64,000 nucleotides of DNA from Deroplatys truncata. Its lineage: Eukaryota; Arthropoda; Insecta; Mantodea; Mantidae. Positions within the stretch are counted from its first letter, which is position 1; every line of letters starts with the position of its first letter. Location of the stretch: positions 59,300,421-59,364,420 of the forward strand of contig CM060978.1 of the NCBI GenBank assembly GCA_030765065.1. The letters are read 5' to 3'. Under the pieces are notes generated by a model that saw nothing but the letters and a program-made list of their open reading frames with translations, was not told the origin of the DNA and did not search any database. The position numbers and the translations under genes were made by a program. This document shows, one piece after another, positions 40,065 to 50,556 of this stretch.

Positions 40065-40100
40065 AAGAAGAAGAAGAAGAAGAAGAAGAAGAAGAAGAAA
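40065..40100 (+). repeat. (AAG)12 tract
   Basis: Twelve aag units between the AGT array and the LINE 3' end. On the LINE strand this is a (CTT)n tail, from which the AGT array may have grown. Confidence 0.95.
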
Positions 40101-41010
40101 GACTTTTATTTCGTCTACTTTTGTATAACACAACAATCGCATGGGCCTCATTGCCATACATGCTTTTCCTGTCCCTATAATCTAACACTGTACGTGTAAT
40201 ACCAGAGTTATGCCACTATAAGTGTATAAGTGTACTAGTATGTACTATAATACTAACAAGATGAAGGAAAAGAAAAATATAATAATAAGCATGAATTTCA
40301 ATTATATTAAAAATATATACAGCACTTCGACCCTTAAGAACTCGCCCTTCTGTACTCTTCCCGCCCTCTCTTCCTTTCTCCAACGGCAATTAACCTCCTT
40401 TGCCGAATCTTAGACAAAAAAAGAACCCATTTTATTGCAACCCGCGTCCAACATAGGCCTCCATTCCCCTATTGGACTCCAGAAGCTGTGGTAGTAAATA
40501 TTGTTTTCTTAGAAATTCCGTTTCCCTGCACTCAGCCAGGATATGATTACATGTTTACTTTTCACCACAGAGCGGACATATTCTCACTCCGGTGTCATCA
40601 GTTAATTTGTTGCCTTTCCAGGCGCCCAATCTTAGCCACGTCAAACCCCTTCTTTCCTCTCGCGTACAGTTAACTAAATAGACCTCCCTCCCCAAGCTCC
40701 GGGCTATTTCACAGTAAGTTAAGCGAAATTTTAGAAGTACATTGTGATTCTAAATTCTGTCTGTCAATATCACCTAGTCGTCTCTGAATTATTTTGCATC
40801 CGCTACGTCCCATGTCCCTCCCTTAACCAAATGTACCCCATTCCAAATACTTCTAAGCCCCTGCGCAATTTTGTTGCCCAAAAGTATTCCATCCTTCCGT
40901 ACTTGCTCCCTTAAACACATCACGCATTCTAATATCCAGGCACTGCAAATCTTGTAGCCTATGTCCGTCGAGAGGAACAGGGATTTTCAGTGGTGAAAGA
41001 AATATTAAAA
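40101..41010 (-). pseudogene. LINE 3' end (C-terminal zinc knuckle and 3' tail)
   Basis: The minus strand translates in pieces to WNGVHLVKGGTWDVADAK (about 40,790-40,850) and, after stops, VAKIGRLERQQINDDTGVRI then CPLCGE...CNHILAECRETEFLRKQ (about 40,505-40,640). The CxxC...H....C pattern with ECRETE..R is the C-terminal zinc knuckle of jockey/CR1-type non-LTR elements. Several stops interrupt it. The 3' end (aaataaaagtcttt) leads into the (CTT)n tail. The element is 5'-truncated: nothing LINE-like is seen beyond about 41.0 kb. Confidence 0.7.
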
Positions 41011-41690
41011 TCTGTTTACTGGTTTATGATATTACCCTATATACACACATTAATATTAGTATAGGCACTTCGTATGTATGAGAGAAAATTACTGCTTTAA
41101 ATGCATAACTTGTTTGTTCTGAAATGTGATTGCGCATCAGAAGTCAATAACAGAAGACTAAAGGCAAGTGTTATTATTGACATGCCGAAAGTAAGCGAAA
41201 ACTGCTTAGCTACCAGGAATCGGGTTAGATTATATCCGTTCTGCTCGTGACGTCATAACAGGTAACAGAACAATTATGCAAGATTTACTGTGTAGGTGTG
41301 TATACATCTCAGGGGATTTCAACACAAGATCTAGATACCATCAGAAGCTGTACTACGTATTTCTGATGACCAAACCAGAGAAGAGATTATAGGATACAAA
41401 ATGATTCCCTTTATCTGGTTGAAGGTACAGATGTTTTCTGTTTTGTACATTTTCCGAGAGTGAAAAAGGGAGAGCGGAACGAATGCTGCTATCTTTCATC
41501 TCATCAGGTAACCACGTCACAAAGACGGTCCATTAGGGAAGATTATTCCTAGCAGCAAGTGGTTAAGTGCTGCAGCAAGGGATATTCACATAAAAAATGT
41601 CGCTAAAATACCTTCAGTGGCGGCTAGTGAGCAACTCGTATCAATTCACGTTTTCGTACTAAAGGCCCCATTTACATTAAGCATTATGTA
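41011..41690. other. No identifiable feature
   Basis: No frame, repeat or RNA recognised. Confidence 0.3.
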
Positions 41691-41695
41691 AACTT

Positions 41696-42597
41696 AAAAA
41701 TCTGATGTGTTAAACTCACATGACTTTCTCTACTCTTGTACAAACTATTTATACAAACGCTTATTCTCCATCTACTTCATGTTAATCGAGATAAACATTT
41801 GCAGACTCTATCTTATTGCTAATTTTCTTGTAGATGTAAGGGGAATATATATTTACAAGGGCAATATAGAAATACAGTAGCCTTTAAGCACATACATATC
41901 TCTTAATAGCTGGTTGCTAGGCGCAGCACCATTCCCTTTGCCACAGATTAATACTCTTTGCATATCGAAGACAAAAAATTAATAACGAATTCCCATTTGA
42001 GAAAATAAGTTTTGAAAAATTTAAGGGAATAACAAGCAATATCTCGAAAATGGTTCACTCAACAAAAAAATGTATATGACAAATTGTGTATTTTAACGCG
42101 ATCTACATTTTTTGTGTAGTAAAATTTTGTCTATCTTTCATGATTTACCAGTTATGCAAAAGTCTTCACAATGAAGAATACTTTTGGAGACATTCCCAGG
42201 AAATTCAAGAAATACATTTTATTTGTCATAAAAATATCTTAAACATATGATATTTTAATCAAAATCGTTGGAGCCATTTTTGAGAAAATTAAAATTTTCG
42301 AAAAACGTTCCATGTAAAGGGTAGTCTGGGGTGGGGGGATTTTCTTGAAAACCTTCGTGTCGCATCCTTGGAAGATACTAAATCTAAATACCAAGTTTGG
42401 TGTTTATCCGACTGTTCGTTTCTGAGTTATGCTGTTCACAGACAGACACACAGACACACACGGACATGTTTCCAAAAATGCTTTTTTTGATTTCAGGGGG
42501 TCTCGAAATATGTATTTCCGGTGAAACCTCGGTATCGAATTTTTGGGTGGAATACAATACTTCCCCTACTTACTATAAGTAGTAGAGAAAGTAAAAA
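41696..42597 (-). repeat. Repeat A, complete minus copy
   Basis: It runs from aaaaatctgatgtgttaaac to gtagtagagaaagtaaaa. It has a CA tract at 42,442-42,461 and a terminal palindrome ctacttactataagtagtag (42,566-42,585). This is one of the best-preserved copies and is useful as a reference. Confidence 0.85.
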
Positions 42598-42762
42598 AGT
42601 ATTCAATGCCACAAGATCTCAAATTGTATTGAGATGACATACCCCAAATAGCGACCTACAATGTTGTAAGTACTTTAAGTGACGGGTTTCATAGTTTTAA
42701 CCACTATTAGGTCTATTAATGGAAAAATGCGAATCAGTTGGAGAATTTAATGTCGTACCGGT

Positions 42763-42915
42763 ATGTTGCCATGGTAGCTCAGTGGTTAGAGCAACCGGAC
42801 GGAGAATGGGAGATCCGTGGTTCAAATCGCGGCTATAGCATTGAATTTTTCAGTCGTTTGACACTACCTTTCCTACCCTGTCCAACACACGGCTTGTGTG
42901 GAAGAACAATTAATT
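42763..42915 (+). repeat. tRNA-derived SINE, family D
   Basis: The head gttgccatggtagctcagtg has a good A box (tagctcagtgg) and the B box ggttcaaatcg (42,823-42,833). The body is short and unrelated to the other SINE families here. The acceptor stem does not close well, so a functional tRNA gene is unlikely. Confidence 0.6.
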
Positions 42916-42920
42916 CCATT

Positions 42921-43425
42921 AAAAAATCTGATATATTACACTCACATGACTTTCTCTACTCCTGTACAAACTATTTTTACAAACGCTTATTCTCCATATG
43001 ACTCATGTTAATCGAGATGTTAATCTTATTGCTAATTTTCTTGTAGATGCAAGGGGAATATGGAAGTCTTTAAGCGATAGTCAAATATTTTAAGAGCTGG
43101 TTGCTATGTGTAGAATTCCATTCTCTGTGCATTAACAGGACAAAAAAAATGAATAACGAATTTGAGAAAAAGTATAAGTATTGGAAAATTAAAGGGAATA
43201 ACAAGCAATATCTGGAAAATGGTTCACTCAATAAAAAAAATGTATATGGCATAAATTGTATATTTTAACGCGATCTACATTTTTATGTAGTAAAATTTTG
43301 TCTATCTCTTATGGTTTACCAGTTATGCAAAAGTCGTTCACAATAAAGAATACTTTTGGAGACATTCCTTGAAAATTCAAGATATACATTTTATTTGCAC
43401 AAAAATATCTTAAACATATGATATT
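42921..43425 (-). repeat. Repeat A minus copy, part before the palindromic element
   Basis: It runs from aaaaaatctgatatattac to aaacatatgatatt. The next expected bases (ttaatcaaaatc...) appear at 58,697 onward, so the 15.3-kb element sits inside this copy. Confidence 0.85.
43420..43425 (+). other. Target-site duplication, left (GATATT)
   Basis: gatatt occurs once at this place in uninterrupted repeat A copies (for example at about 42,249). Here it is present on both sides of the element. Confidence 0.85.
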
Positions 43426-43449
43426 AGTAGAATATATAAGACAGACCTG

Positions 43450-44330
43450 GGCCAGTTTTTGCGTTTATATGGGAAAGGATAGGGAAAACGAGGGTAGATG
43501 CTAGGCTAGGAGAGCATCCAAGGAGGAAAAATGCGTTTATATGGGGGAGATAGGGATTACGAGGAGAGTTGTCAGGCTAGACAGGGCTCGAGTAGAGTAT
43601 ACAATTATATACGAAAAATAGGGAGTAGATGATAATGCTAGGCAGGTGCTGAAGAAGGGAGAGTATGCGTTTATATGAGAGAGGTAGGGAACAGGAGCAG
43701 GGGTGTTAGGCTAGGCAGAGATCAAGAAGTAGAGTATGCTTTATATGAAAGGTATAGGAAAACGAGGAGGGGTGTTAGGCTAGACAGAGTTGAAGGGTAG
43801 AGCATGTCTTGTATATGAGAGGGCTAGGGAACAGGAGCAGGGGTGTTAGGCTAGGCAGAGATCAAGAAGTAGAGTATGGTTTATATGAAAGGTATAGGAA
43901 AACGAGGAGGGGTGTTAGGCTAGACAGAGTTGAAGGGTAGAGCATGTCTTGTATATGAGAGAGGTAGGGAACAGGAGCAAGGGTGTTAGGCTAGGCAGAG
44001 ATCAAGAAGTAGAGTATGCTTTATATGAAAGGTATAGGAAAACGAGGAGGGGTGTTAGGCTAGACAGAGTTGAAGGGTAGAGTATGTCCTTTATATGAGA
44101 GAGGTTGGGAACAGGAGGAGGGGTGTTAGGTTAGGAGAATTGAGTATGCGTTTATAAGGAGAGACGAGAAAACGGAGAGAGATCCTATGCTAGGATAGAC
44201 AGGTGTTAAAGTTAGGTTAGATAGGAAACCAAGGAGTGATACTCAGCTAGAGGGGGAGGCAGGAGGAATGCGATTTATGAGAGGTAGGGGATACGGGGAG
44301 AAATGCTAGGGAAGACAGGGACTGAAGGTA
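43450..44330 (+). repeat. Subterminal tandem repeats, left
   Basis: Degenerate units of about 70 bp share gcgtttatatg, a tagggaaaac/caggag block and ggtgttaggctaggcagag. In the middle they form a sharper 140-bp period: the acaggagcag block recurs at 43,691, 43,831, 43,971 and 44,111. Noncoding. The position next to the terminus suggests a role in replication or packaging of a protein-primed replicon, but nothing here proves it. Confidence 0.9.
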
Positions 44331-44339
44331 TGTAGGGTG

Positions 44340-45430
44340 TTTTCCAGAAGGGAAGAGCAAGAATTTCAGAGGTATTTAGAGCACAATATAACTATTTTAG
44401 ATCACACTTAGAAGCTTTTTAACAACATGCTTAGCTAACTTTGCAGGTATGCTGATGCTGTTTTAATGCGGTGGAACAGACATTTAACATCCTCTTACTG
44501 GCTTTAAAATATTTTTAGACACAGATACAGATACGTGTTTTAGGGTATTGGTGTAAGCATTTTAGCCAGTGTACTAGGAATTGTGGAGCATTTTGGGCTT
44601 CATTTAGAGACATTTTAGACACAGGTACAGGTATTTTTTGATATGAACAAGGCTTTCAGAACATTCTGGTATGAGGCAGGGGAATTTTAGATGTTTCAAC
44701 AGCATTTGGGGAACTGGAGCAGGTAGACTCAGGGTATTGATATAGACTTCAGAATATTTCGAGGTGTTTTATGATGCTTTTAAGGTATTTTGACAATTTT
44801 AAAGACGTTTTCAAAGCTCGTGCTAGAAGTGTTTGTGGCTCTTTAAAGGTATTTTAGGTTATGGATGGGGCATAGGCACAGACCATTAAGAGTTCCTAAA
44901 GAGACTTTTGGGAAGAGTAGCAGCTGTTTTATAGGCTTTTGAATAAGTGTAGTGGCTGTTTTGTCGGCTTTTGGATAAGTGTAGTGACTGTTTATTGGCT
45001 TTGATAAATGTAGTGGCTGTTTTTATGAGGGCTTTTAGGAAATGGTTTTCAGGCATTCTCTCTTGTTTATAGAGTTTTTCTCTTGTATTACACAGGTCTT
45101 ATGATCTATAACCATTTCTAACGTTTTTACAGTCATATCGGATCCTTTTATGATCTTCTCAATATTCTAATGCTACCATGTATGAAAGTATGTAGAGATG
45201 CCTTTTATAACCCAACCTTAAGATCTGATAGTGATATTATTGTTTTTATTCTGCTTTTCTGTTTTTGTATGGTTAATTGTTGGCTAGGTGTATCGTCTTT
45301 ACCAGTTAATTGGTGCTTTATTAGATAAGGATTGTAAGGGTAGGTGCCTCTCCCCTTTTATCTAGGCTTGAGACTAGCACTAGGATTTGCTCCTAATGGC
45401 AGGGTTACCGCCTCCCTTCTACATTCTTAT
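44340..45430. other. Noncoding part of left arm
   Basis: No frame of note. A run of about three 32-bp units (gtagtggctgttttgtcggc type) lies at about 44,900-45,020, and an equivalent run lies at 57,095-57,220 in the right arm. Confidence 0.6.
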
Positions 45431-45434
45431 TTTT

Positions 45435-45440
45435 ATTTAT
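45435..45440 (-). terminator. Poly(A) signal, left-arm polymerase
   Basis: AATAAA on the minus strand, about 100 bp after the polymerase stop, in the run ataaataaaaat. It mirrors 56,675-56,680. Confidence 0.5.
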
Positions 45441-45539
45441 TCTTAGGTGTCTGCTAGATGTATACACAGTACATGGCAAACTTCCACTTTTTAAAGTTGT
45501 AGACTCACGAGAAAATTATCATCTAAGGATTAGATTCTC

Positions 45540-47729
45540 TTAGGCACTGCTTGTAATGCTGTAATGGCCATATGCATATGTCGTTATTCCATCCTCTGCA
45601 ACGACTCTTTTATCGTCGTATGGAGTCAATGCAATTTTATTCACTTGCACTGTGGTAACAGTATGTTTTCGTGACAGGATCAGATTCATGGGTGTCCTTA
45701 TTATTTCTCTGGCTTTAAGACAGTCTGTATAACTGTCGAATGTGATGTGCTGCTTAATAGCGCCACGTTTTATACCTTTAATCTTTTTTATGATTGAGCC
45801 GTGGATATCTAGCGCATACATCTTAGGTCGCAGTCCGACAAAGCGTTGGATGATTTTACCATTAGCCTCATCTTTAAATTTTCCAAGCACTTTCTTGTTT
45901 AGAGCTGAATAGCATATATGGTTTGTAGGATAATCAGCCGTATCCAGATGCTCAAGAAAACGTAGCTTGTCCTTGTACACATCTTCAGTTGTAACTTGAT
46001 GGATGAATGAATCAGTGTCCATATACATCAGCTTCAGGTTTTCAACTCCATAATGCGGTAACAACACATCATAATGATAGTGGTACATTAATGTCTTGGA
46101 GATGTCCAACACACTCATTCCAATGTATATAGGCTTGTTGAAGACGATCTGTCGGGAGGTCATATGCACAGCAGCTAGATTGGTAGCATATATTGTTCGA
46201 TCGATAAACGTAGGCTTTGCAATTAACTTTTCCAGAGTCTTCTCGTTTGCCACCAACCGTATATCCACACGATTACGAAGGTTCTCCATTGTTTTTCCAA
46301 ACATAGCATTGTTGAACAGTTTGTAGAGATCCTTCTCAAAATCATTTGCAGCCTTTTGTCGGAGTCTATTGTTAAATTCCACATACGGTTTTAACCACTG
46401 TGACTGTCGGAATTGTAGCACACGATGGATTTTTGTTAGTCGTAGTCCATGACTAAGAGCTTGCTTCAAAGTCATGTAATGCACTACATACTTCTTTCGT
46501 GATCCAAGGTGAGGAATTAACTTCTTTGTAGTAGACTCCTTTGGTTTAAGACACTCAGGCAGGAATGGTAAATCATTATGCAGATCATGGAGTTCAGCAG
46601 GATACTCGATGTCAACTTCTAATATGTATCCATGAGGATCATATTCTTCCAGTCTTTGTAAGTTTATTTCTTCAGGTAAAACCCACTGAAATCCACCAAA
46701 AGGAAGGGCGTGACACATTTCCCACCCATATTGGTTATTAGCGTCCTCATATGTGATGAATTGGGTTGGTCTCGACGGATCAAACTTTTCCATGTAAGTG
46801 TTATTAGCCTCTGCATACCGATGGGACGCTTGGCATAAACCTCCTCTTATGCCGGATTCCACCATGAGTAGTTGGTCATAATCCTGTAACAGCTCCAGTT
46901 CGATTCCAGTATACAGTAACATGGCGTCCCATGTAAGTCCTGGAGAGGTAAAATAATGTGCTGGATCAACTTTGTGCGTTTTGAGAGTTTGCTCTCTGAA
47001 TGTCTCAAAGACATCAGCTAGAAGAAGAACATCAGATATTAAGTAGAGATCACTGTATTCACCCAGGTTTCTCACATTGAACAGTCTCCATACATTTCCA
47101 GCATGTTCGTAGTCAGCATCACTAATTTCTTCTTCATTCAGTTTATTGTAGAAGTAGTTCTTAGGAGGCAGGCAGGTATCGTTCAAGACGTCCCATGAAG
47201 TGACGTAATCATAGGGAAATACACCCTTACGTGTCATCAACTTCATCCTGTCTTCTCCGAAGTACTTCAATGTTTCAGGGTACGATGCTAGATTTTTTAC
47301 CAGCTTATCCAAGCTTGTACTCAGGAACCGAAAACTATCTACAAAACGGAGCTTTATATCTCCTACATACTTGGAGAATGAGATATAGCTTTCTTCAGAG
47401 CTAGGAATTACCTCCACACGTTCACTTGTACATCCCAACTCCTTAACAATGAAGTGTGAGTCATACCCACTGAGGTTGTGCATGAAGACAGGAATATATT
47501 TAGGCGTTTTACAGGCTAAATTGCATTCATTATGAAGACTTCCCCGATATTCACCACTGATGTGATCATGGTCGCGTACTTTATAGTTTTCTTCAGTAAA
47601 GGGTTTTCCACACAAGTAGCATACTATAGAAGACTCAAAATCCTTTTGCTGTTGATCTGTAAGTTTCAGGGGCATGACAGATTTGTATATATTATTAATC
47701 TCCTTTGCAAGGAATGACAGGTATTCCAT
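45540..47729 (-). CDS. Family B DNA polymerase, exonuclease II-polymerase part (left arm)
   Basis: A 729-codon frame on the left arm, reading away from the apex. Like the right copy it holds, in order, a treble-clef CxxC...DHDH...HxxC module (residues 37-69), Exo II (N85, Y89-D90), Exo III (Y229, D233), motif A (D329), motif B, motif C (D571-T-D573) and the K636-M-Y block. Motif B here keeps the expected glycine (N-A-M-F-G-K, Gly478), unlike the right arm. Motif A has Glu337 where the right arm has Ala. Eight residues differ from the right copy, all between about 290 and 480. It starts after an in-frame TAG (47,736-47,738), seven bases upstream of this ATG, so on its own it lacks Exo I. Either it is translated by readthrough or reinitiation, or it is a dead gene. 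Product: protein-primed DNA polymerase of the Polinton/Maverick type. Confidence 0.85.
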   Translation of the reverse strand: MEYLSFLAKEINNIYKSVMPLKLTDQQQKDFESSIVCYLCGKPFTEENYKVRDHDHISGEYRGSLHNECNLACKTPKYIPVFMHNLSGYDSHFIVKELGCTSERVEVIPSSEESYISFSKYVGDIKLRFVDSFRFLSTSLDKLVKNLASYPETLKYFGEDRMKLMTRKGVFPYDYVTSWDVLNDTCLPPKNYFYNKLNEEEISDADYEHAGNVWRLFNVRNLGEYSDLYLISDVLLLADVFETFREQTLKTHKVDPAHYFTSPGLTWDAMLLYTGIELELLQDYDQLLMVESGIRGGLCQASHRYAEANNTYMEKFDPSRPTQFITYEDANNQYGWEMCHALPFGGFQWVLPEEINLQRLEEYDPHGYILEVDIEYPAELHDLHNDLPFLPECLKPKESTTKKLIPHLGSRKKYVVHYMTLKQALSHGLRLTKIHRVLQFRQSQWLKPYVEFNNRLRQKAANDFEKDLYKLFNNAMFGKTMENLRNRVDIRLVANEKTLEKLIAKPTFIDRTIYATNLAAVHMTSRQIVFNKPIYIGMSVLDISKTLMYHYHYDVLLPHYGVENLKLMYMDTDSFIHQVTTEDVYKDKLRFLEHLDTADYPTNHICYSALNKKVLGKFKDEANGKIIQRFVGLRPKMYALDIHGSIIKKIKGIKRGAIKQHITFDSYTDCLKAREIIRTPMNLILSRKHTVTTVQVNKIALTPYDDKRVVAEDGITTYAYGHYSITSSA

Positions 47730-47735
47730 AAACTT

Positions 47736-49192
47736 CTAAGCAGCATCAACACCACGATATACATAGGGATGCTTAGGAAGACCAGTTTCCAGATGTTCAA
47801 CGCTGGTTGATGGTTTAACGTAAACACAGAAGCTCATTGCTGTATGCTCTTGATAAGGGGTTGTATAAGAAGTTTCAGGACTGGGTATGCATGTATGACA
47901 TGGAGTGAGAATGCTTTCAAAGTCTGCGTAGATGACGTAAGATAGTTTCAACATCCTTTCAAAATTTTTAAACTGTACAATTGATTTCTCCTTTGTAGGC
48001 ATAACTACCCTTGCAACACCATGCTGATTACAGATGGATACATGTTCTTGCAGCTTTTCCAGTCCACTTCGTCCATACTGATTGTCAAAGTGAGTAAAGC
48101 ACCGCTTGCAGGTATATATCACTCCATCATGCTTAGTTTTCTGACGTCGAACGAGCTTCTCAAAATTCTTGATATATACATAGTGATGTTTTCCACTACT
48201 ATCACTCAATAGTAGGAGGTCACGGTGATCAGATAGCTCAGTGTCAGCAACCTTTGTCGGATACACTTCATGCTTCTCATCCAATCCGAAAACGTTGATA
48301 GACATCCTATTAAGCTTCTCAAATTTAGGTATTTGAGAAAGTGGAGTAGCATAGGAAACGCAGCTGAAGTTGTACTTATCTTGAAGCTGTTTGTATTTAC
48401 TGACGCGTTGAGGCTTGGTGCTGACGAATTTGGCCAATACAGAATATATAAAACATTGCTCATCCTTATAGTTTTGAATGTTAATGCAGGCTTTCCTTGC
48501 TTCAATAGATGGAGGTAGGGGTATGTAGCTACTGCCTCGTAAGGGGTTGTACTTGTTAATACGAAGACGCACCCCTTCCACAGCAAGGAGAGCCCAGTTG
48601 CTTCCCTTCAGTTGTGAATCCTCCATTTCAGTAACCAACTTCTTCATTTTCGTTTCCAGCATAGAGTCCAGATCCGTTTCTAAGAATGCAGCTTGATTCC
48701 GTGTTTTAAATGTTTTGTCACAGGTTTCTCCGATACTGTTTACAAATCGGCACTCAACCAGCAGATTAATTTTCACACTCTTGTGAATACCAAGCTCTTT
48801 ATGCACTGCCTGGATTATTCGTTGTTTGGCCTCATGCAGGTACATATTCAAGTCCTTAGATGAATCGCATCGTATAAAATACGATTTCAATCGTCCTTCG
48901 AACGCTGTCTCGTATTCTTTCATGTCGCAGTCCTCCATTGTGGATAATATGTGATGTTTGGTAGGCTCCAATCTGCTTTTCTTCTGAGGACTGCTTATTT
49001 CACATACGTCCTCGTGCCGCTGTCCCTTATAACCATCATTAAAGGTTACATTACAATGTTTACATTTGAAGAGCTTCTTGCAGCTCATCTCGTGTCTTCT
49101 CTTGTCATAACTTCGGAGGATTCCTTTCTACATTTACTACAAGCTTATCCAGTAGCGCTTGGAATAATATCCTTATACGCTGAGTTATTCAT
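47736..49192 (-). pseudogene. Family B DNA polymerase, N-terminal part, damaged (left arm)
   Basis: This is homologous to 52,923-54,380. The first ATG (49,190-49,192) is followed at codon 16 by TAA where the right arm has TAC. A single T is also missing around codon 25 (ggaatcc against ggaattcc). The open part therefore begins at an internal Met (49,088; Met36 of the right copy). The first of two N-terminal C2HC fingers is lost and the second remains. The rest, including the C-x2-C...H-x3-C module and the Exo I block YADFES, is intact. Four residues differ from the right copy over the shared 450. It ends at the same TAG as the right copy. Confidence 0.85.
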
Positions 49193-49351
49193 CTTTATTC
49201 TTGATGCAATAACGTATTAATCCTTCTTCAAGGGAAATGTAAACCTTTTTGCCTTGATAACACTTTAGAAAGCTGATTATTCTTGGCGAGAACACGATGT
49301 TAACACCGCAAGACTAATTAGCGCAATGAAGTCCAGTGCCCGCGGTCACCC

Positions 49352-49359
49352 TATTTATA
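49352..49359 (-). promoter_or_regulatory. TATA box, left-arm polymerase
   Basis: TATAAATA on the minus strand, about 160 bp upstream of the first polymerase ATG. It mirrors 52,756-52,763. Confidence 0.5.
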
Positions 49360-49483
49360 GAGCTAGCACGAACCTTTTAGATCAATTATATACTGAATTT
49401 TAATAATAAAACGATGATTAAGCGTCTAAACTCTTATATCTCAATACGTTACACAGGTATTCGGACGTTTCCGTAGGTGTTCG

Positions 49484-49790
49484 AACATGTTCGTGTGTTT
49501 GGAGAGGTGCTCGAATGTGTTGTGTATGTCTGCGTATGTATCTGTGTGTGTATGTGTTTTGAACTGTCTCGGGGTGTGCGTGTCTGTGTGTGTGTGTGTC
49601 TGTGTGTATGTGTGTGTATGTCTATGCGCGTCTGTGTGTATGTTTATGTGTGTGTGTTTTGAACTGTCTCGGGGTGTGTATGTCTGCGTGTGTGTGTGTA
49701 TGTCCGTGGGTGTGTGTCTGCGTGTGTGTGTGTATGAGTCTGTGTGTTTATGTCTGTGTATGTGTGTGTGTGTGTGCAGGGCTGTGTGCT
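49484..49790 (+). repeat. TG-rich microsatellite region, left arm
   Basis: Interrupted (TG)n with two copies of a ttttgaactgtctcggggtg spacer (about 49,556 and 49,656), so a compound repeat of about 100 bp. It is followed by an A/G-rich run (49,795-49,865). The Cys/Val-rich frames here are artefacts. It lies upstream of the polymerase promoter. Confidence 0.9.
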
Positions 49791-49869
49791 GATCAAGAAG
49801 AAGAAAGGAATAAAGTAGAAAGGAAGAAGGAAAGAAAGAAAGAATAAAAACAGAAAGAAAGAAAATTAA

Positions 49870-50556
49870 GAATTTTAATTCAGACCTGAGGATACTTAAG
49901 TATACTTATAAATATATATGGGTTAAACACTTTTTATTCCAGCCGTATATGTCTCCTAGTTTAATATTTATGAACCATTAAATTTTTATAAAGATTCGAA
50001 CAAGGACCATAGGTTACCTAAGTACATATCACGGTTTAACACAGATAATGAATTACATCTAATAAATACATTTTTGATCCGTCCATACAACTCCCTTAGT
50101 TTAATAGCTATTGATCATTAAATATTTTGCTCTAAGATAATAGTAAAAAATTAATCCTTAAATAGCTTGATTACAATTATTTTCTAATGATACCTGAAAA
50201 GTCTTTCACTAAGCCTCTTAGTGCTATAAACTTATTCTGATTTTACCATATTTGTCTAAGTCTTTTAACTCATTAAGAATTAAACATTTAGGTTTTACCG
50301 ATTCGAGGTCGGATATGAACTTCGGACTCCTAAATAGTTGTTCAGAGAATCTATCCACTGCTATCAATTTAATGTAATTTGTTCGAAGAGTCTAGCTGCC
50401 CTACTTCGGGAATAATGAAACATCAAAGTTTAAAACGCTGGTGAGACTCGAACTCCGGTCCCTAGAGATATCTTTCCGTAACTAATCAATAATACAAGAC
50501 TATGTGAATCCTTGTTGATGCTAAAAGGGCATAAGTTAGTAGCTTATATTTGGGGT
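49870..50556. other. Apex-proximal noncoding part of left arm
   Basis: AT-rich, without frames. It contains a tRNA-like stretch around 50,440-50,470 (ctggtgagactcgaactccgg), which on the minus strand reads as a B box (gttcgagtctcacc). The same occurs mirrored at 51,660-51,675. The arms stop matching at 50,556. Confidence 0.5.

Larger units (their letters stand above)
43426..50556 (+). repeat. Left arm of the giant palindrome
   Basis: It is 7,131 bp and is the reverse complement of 51,557-58,690. The match begins at the terminal base and ends at tttggggt (50,549-50,556), opposite accccaaa (51,557-51,564). Arm-specific lesions include an early stop and a 1-base deletion in the polymerase N-terminus. 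Confidence 0.95.

Noticed and set aside
45540-48586. Frames opposite the polymerase genes (for example 46,096-46,326, 48,206-48,586 and 53,530-53,862)
   Set aside because: They are on the opposite strand or in another frame of conserved polymerase sequence, and show no motifs of their own.
49477-49847. Cys/Val-rich frames that look like secreted cysteine-rich peptides (also mirrored at 52,224-52,638)
   Set aside because: They come from (TG)n sequence read in several frames, with no signal-peptide logic and equal openness in neighbouring frames.
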